In this document: one piece after another, positions 11,801-13,674 of the stretch | Layout: every line of letters starts with the position of its first letter | Position numbering within the stretch: position 1 is the stretch's first letter | Assembly (NCBI GenBank): GCA_001953115.1 | Contig: LSSL01003292.1 | Span: 1 to 13,674, forward strand | DNA length: 13,674 nucleotides | Direction: 5' to 3' | Source of the DNA: Smittium mucronatum | Lineage: Eukaryota > Kickxellomycota > Harpellomycetes > Harpellales > Legeriomycetaceae | Notes under the pieces: generated by a model | The model's input: the letters and a program-made list of their open reading frames with translations, nothing else | The model's database searches: none | What the model was told of the DNA's origin: nothing | Program-made: the position numbers and the translations under genes

Positions 11801-12219
11801 AATATTGATTGATTGTCAGTACAATTCCCGGCAATATCCAGGAGAATATCAAAAACCAAAGTGTCGTTAATTACCATATTATTACCAACCGCGGGGTTTG
11901 AACTGGTGTTGCTAGGTAATTGAACGATATCATTATCATTGGCAAGAGAATTTGACAATTTCATTGAAGATATTATTGAAAATGCCTCCTGCAGATCCCC
12001 TTTAGGAATACAGCTTTTTAGTCGAGCTATAGATTGAGGATGGTCATGAGATTTTCTTACAGGAATTGGTTTATGATCCCCCTGCAAGTCAATATCCAAT
12101 TCATATGACTTTACAGAATTAGATTTCGTACCCAAATCTTTTAGAGCTTGGTTCATAGCGTTCGAAAACTCTTGTTCTATAGAAATATTTCTATCGTTAT
12201 TGGAACTATAAAATCTCAT
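8846..12219 (-). CDS. Large helical-repeat (PPR-like) protein, probably mitochondrial; two exons
   Basis: This is the only confident gene. Exon 1 (12219-11563, 219 codons) and exon 2 (11470-8846, TAG stop) join in phase 0 across a 92-base intron, giving 1093 residues. The join restores a continuous helical segment (MTIR then AHGYAENVKRILYINN) where both single frames would end or begin abruptly. Helix-turn-helix pairs resembling pentatricopeptide repeats are visible near residues 62-92 (KGDLQEAFSIISSMK), 119-152, 211-241 across the intron, and 245-278 (LNLAKEVLLSLIKG). A similar pair lies near residues 800-830 (FKWAFNLYQELYQ). The rest is mostly helical, with a Ser run near 394-398, a Lys tract at 989-994 and a Ser/Lys-rich, probably disordered segment at about 995-1035. 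In fungi, PPR proteins usually bind mitochondrial RNA for its processing or translation. The RFYSS motif at residues 2-6 fits a mitochondrial presequence cleavage site and implies a start upstream. I do not recognise the specific protein; the PPR call is moderate and the gene call strong. Confidence 0.85.
11471..11562 (-). other. 92-bp spliceosomal intron in the PPR-like gene
   Basis: On the minus strand the intron begins GTAAGC and ends TTTATAG. A TACTTAC element at 11487-11481, one base away from the yeast-type branch sequence TACTAAC, lies about ten bases before the 3' AG. Ninety-two bases is not a multiple of three, so retention shifts the frame and runs to a stop at 11389. Removing it joins two long frames in phase 0 with a sensible helical protein sequence across the junction. 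No transcript evidence is available here. Confidence 0.87.
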
Positions 12220-12494
12220 AGAATTTACGCTGGAAAAACTAATAAATGAAGGTATGGATCTTTTTAATGAGTCTATCTCCTTATATAAATTTAAAGGAAC
12301 TCTAGGAATCGTTATTGTTGAACCATGCTGTTTATGTAGAATCTGATATCTAGACTTTTAGTATGATCAAGGTTACACCCTTTAACTGTGGGTATTAAAA
12401 ATTTAAAAAAATGAACAGAAGAAAAAGACAGTAAAAAAAATACATATTTTACGGAATGATATCCATACTCTGGAATCACGATAATTCTATTCAT
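12220..12494 (-). other. Probable 5' extension of the PPR-like gene, with candidate first exon
   Basis: The frame of exon 1 stays open upstream of the ATG at 12219 back to a stop at 12360-12358, but contains no ATG. It encodes a Ser/Arg/Lys segment ending SLKRSIPSFISFSSVNS, which looks like part of a mitochondrial presequence. A candidate first exon runs 12494-12453 (ATG, then 14 codons starting MNRIIVIPEYG). It would be followed by an intron from GTAAAA at 12452 to ATATCAG ending at 12343 (110 bases, with CATACTAAAAG as a possible branch site), joining in phase 0. This would make the protein about 1148 residues. A GTATGG 5' site inside the exon with a TCTAG 3' site would also keep the frame, so the exact structure is uncertain. 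Confidence 0.35.
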
Positions 12495-13092
12495 CCCCTC
12501 TTCCTTTGTGGATCTAATTGATGGCGATTGGAACTCTTCAAGTATTTATCTAAACTCATAAAAGAAAAAAATTATACGAGATATTAAAAATATAAAAAGG
12601 AAACATAAAAAGTCTGGCTGAAAACAACATCACACCTTTTCTTCTTCTTTCGAGCCCATGAAAATCTACAGTTTTCATGAAATATTGGAAGGAAGCTAAT
12701 ATAAAAAGTTTGAATATTTCAATAAAATTAGTATTTTTTAGCAGTGCCGGCTTGTTTATACGTAGGGTTGAAAATTAAAGGTTTTTATTGTCTGCAATCG
12801 ATAAAAGAGAGCTTGGGCTTCAATAAAGAAATAAAAAATTAAAGCACCGAATTTTTTTTAATTTTTTTATCGCGGAATTTTATTGGCAGATAAAATCACT
12901 AAATCACTTTAAAAAGGGATAAAACTACATTACCTCCACTGAAATCCCACCCATCACTTTAATCTCGCTTTTTTCCCTAAAATATATTTCTTTCAAAACT
13001 TTTCCCCTAAACCCCTATACCTAAAAAAATTTCTGTTTTTTTATTGGACAAAACTTCCAAAATTGATTAAATTGAATCCTTTTTAGGGAACT

Positions 13093-13124
13093 TTGCTAAA
13101 AATCCCTATAAAAGGGCTTAGCAA
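13093..13124 (+). promoter_or_regulatory. TATA-like box inside a nested hairpin
   Basis: TATAAAAG at 13107-13114 lies between CCCT and AGGG (4-base arms), which in turn lie between TTGCTAA (13093-13099) and TTAGCAA (13118-13124), perfect 7-base arms. This is a textbook TATA sequence pointing toward the GC-rich repeat that starts about 230 bases further on. It could serve the element or simply be chance in AT-rich DNA, though the nested symmetry is unusual. Confidence 0.3.
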
Positions 13125-13329
13125 TAAAAATCTAAAAATCTATATTGAAATAAGAAACTATCTGTGGATAGCTAAAAAAATTTTGGAAAAAAAATGGCCA
13201 ATAGAAATCAACTGAGGCTATAGACATCATAAGTTAAAAAATTGGCATGGAGACTATTGGAAATAAATCTCAAATCGCCCGCAGTACCAATTGGGCCAAA
13301 GTGGCGAGTGAAAGAGCAAAGCCACCAGA

Positions 13330-13336
13330 TATAAAG
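13330..13336 (+). promoter_or_regulatory. Second TATA-like box at the edge of the repeat
   Basis: TATAAAG lies five bases before the 41-base block shared with the left copy. If used, transcription would start near 13360, inside the shared sequence, so most of the repeat would be transcribed leader. The left copy does not preserve this motif, since alignment fades just outside the block. The assignment is inferred from sequence and position only. Confidence 0.28.
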
Positions 13337-13340
13337 AACC

Positions 13341-13381
13341 CCTAAGAGTGAAATACCTTGCCGTGGTTTAGGGGCTTAATA
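13341..13381 (+). repeat. 41-bp conserved outer block, right copy
   Basis: It is identical to the reverse complement of 2873-2913. With the two bases just outside, CCCCTAA (13339-13345) pairs perfectly with TTAGGGG (13368-13374) around a 22-base loop; in the left copy one base of the outer arm is changed. This could be a binding site, a termination or integration signal, or an RNA structure at the start of the element. Confidence 0.8.
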
Positions 13382-13403
13382 GTGCACTTTTCGAAGTACA
13401 CTA
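13380..13403 (+). repeat. Hairpin with TTCG loop
   Basis: TAGTGCACTT (13380-13389) and AAGTACACTA (13394-13403) form a 10-position stem with a single C/A mismatch, closed by TTCG. As RNA this is a UUCG tetraloop hairpin, though the usual C-G closing pair is replaced by U-A. The left copy keeps only about five pairs (TACTT and AAGTA near 2856-2869). It follows directly on the conserved 41-base block. Confidence 0.5.
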
Positions 13404-13418
13404 GACTAAAATTTCACG

Positions 13419-13504
13419 CAGCGTTGTACTATTTTTGGTTGGAAGTAGTGGAGACAGCGCACAGCGTTGCACTATTATTGGTTGGGAGTAGTGGAGATAG
13501 CGCA
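13419..13504 (+). repeat. Two tandem 43-bp units
   Basis: Units occupy 13419-13461 and 13462-13504 and differ at 4 of 43 positions. Each begins CAGCGTTG and ends TAGTGGAGAYAGCGCA. CAGCGATTC follows twice just downstream (13505 and 13520), so a shorter CAGCG-based periodicity also exists. The left repeat copy carries only one unit, which shows that unit number varies between copies, as is common in retroelement promoters and leaders. Confidence 0.88.
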
Positions 13505-13656
13505 CAGCGATTCGGAGGACAGCGATTCCAGAGGAGGACCATCTCGAAACAGGAGGAACCGATCGTTTAGCACAGCTGAGACATAGTCTAGTGCACAAGT
13601 CCAGCGTTCGACAGTCAGACGGATCTCAGCATCTAACAGCTATTTGTAGGAGAGCC

Positions 13657-13674
13657 ATGTCGATCAAACCCACG
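13657..13674 (+). CDS. Possible start of the element's first open frame (6 codons, runs off window)
   Basis: ATG at 13657 is preceded by GAGCC, with G at position -3, and opens MSIKPT before the sequence ends. It is the first ATG after the repeated leader that is not followed within the window by a stop in its own frame, and the equivalent triplet in the decayed left copy is ATT. Six codons cannot identify a protein, so this is a positional inference only. Confidence 0.2.

Larger units (their letters stand above)
12495..13340. other. Intergenic region between the gene and the right-hand repeat
   Basis: No gene is supported. The part next to the gene (12540-12640) is A-rich on the plus strand, so T-rich in the direction of the gene, and presumably includes its promoter, although no single TATA box stands out. 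An 8-base inverted repeat (CATGAAAA at 12657-12664, TTTTCATG at 12672-12679) is present. From about 12940 the composition shifts to C- and then G-containing tracts, and two TATA-like boxes face right. CCCCTAAACC at 13004-13013 is the inverse of GGTTTAGGGG at 13365-13374 in the repeat. The left limit of the mobile element may lie somewhere in this stretch. Confidence 0.45.
13341..13674 (+). mobile_element. 5' end of a mobile element (LTR or leader), truncated by the window
   Basis: This sequence recurs, inverted and decayed, at 2632-2913. Alignment runs from 13341 to about 13668 and may go on past the window. It is about half G+C from 13404 on (31 of 60 bases in 13441-13500), far above the host background, and keeps its CpGs, so it is the younger copy. 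It contains in order a 41-base conserved block, a UUCG-type hairpin, two 43-base tandem units, a GGA/CAGCG-rich leader, and an ATG in good context at 13657. Repeated presence, high G+C and a promoter-plus-leader layout fit the start of a retroelement. No LTR termini, primer binding site or target duplication can be identified, so LTR, non-LTR and other classes remain open. Confidence 0.65.

Noticed and set aside
11885..11905. tRNA T-arm-like match (GTTCAAACC on the minus strand)
   Set aside because: It lies inside exon 1 in a Ser/Asn/Pro stretch, and no cloverleaf can be formed around it.
13004..13030. CCCCTAAACCCCTA tract suggesting telomere repeats
   Set aside because: There are only two irregular units with no further array, so no telomere claim is warranted. 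It is noted only as an inverse match to part of the repeat.
13345..13360. Resemblance of GTGAAATACC to a conserved large-subunit rRNA segment
   Set aside because: Only ten bases match; the sequences on both sides do not resemble rRNA, so it is coincidence.
13358..13570. 70-codon plus-strand frame (and an antisense 65-codon frame at 13401-13598) in the GC-rich repeat
   Set aside because: It begins inside the 41-base block and crosses the tandem 43-base units. Because 43 is not a multiple of three, the two units are read in different frames, and the decayed copy does not keep the frame. It is best read as untranslated leader.

Overview
This looks like nuclear DNA from an AT-rich eukaryote, most plausibly a fungus of an early-diverging or AT-rich lineage. 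The evidence is one long gene broken by a short GT-AG spliceosomal intron with a yeast-like branch site, no bacterial-style operons or ribosome binding sites, and very AT-rich non-coding DNA (roughly one base in five is G or C by eye). The assignment to fungi is inference. Nothing in the window names a species.

Layout. Positions 1-8845 hold no gene I can support. They are AT-rich DNA with small hairpins, scattered homopolymers and one odd 134-codon open frame (874-1278, minus). Inside this stretch, at 2632-2913, lies a decayed copy of a repeat. Its better-preserved, GC-richer partner sits at the right edge of the window (13341-13668 and onward) in the opposite orientation. Positions 8846-12219 (possibly to about 12494) hold the only confident gene, on the minus strand: two exons split by a 92-base intron, giving a 1093-residue alpha-helical protein with pentatricopeptide-like helix pairs near its N-terminus. 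An R-F-Y/S-S motif at its very start, with an open frame continuing upstream without any ATG, suggests that the true N-terminus (a mitochondrial presequence) lies in an upstream exon. Positions 12495-13340 are AT-rich and intergenic, with TATA-like boxes near the right-hand repeat.

The most interesting part is the repeat pair. Base-by-base comparison shows that the two copies share an outer block of 41 identical bases, followed by a much more diverged body in which the left copy has lost nearly all CpGs and drifted to A/T. The right copy carries two tandem 43-base units where the left has one. The right copy is about half G+C and runs off the window at an ATG in good context. It therefore looks like the 5' end (LTR, leader or promoter) of a mobile element whose body lies beyond position 13674. 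The element class cannot be told from here. The gene sits between two such ends that point away from each other. I found no tRNA, rRNA, CRISPR array or recognisable transposase or reverse transcriptase domain inside the window.
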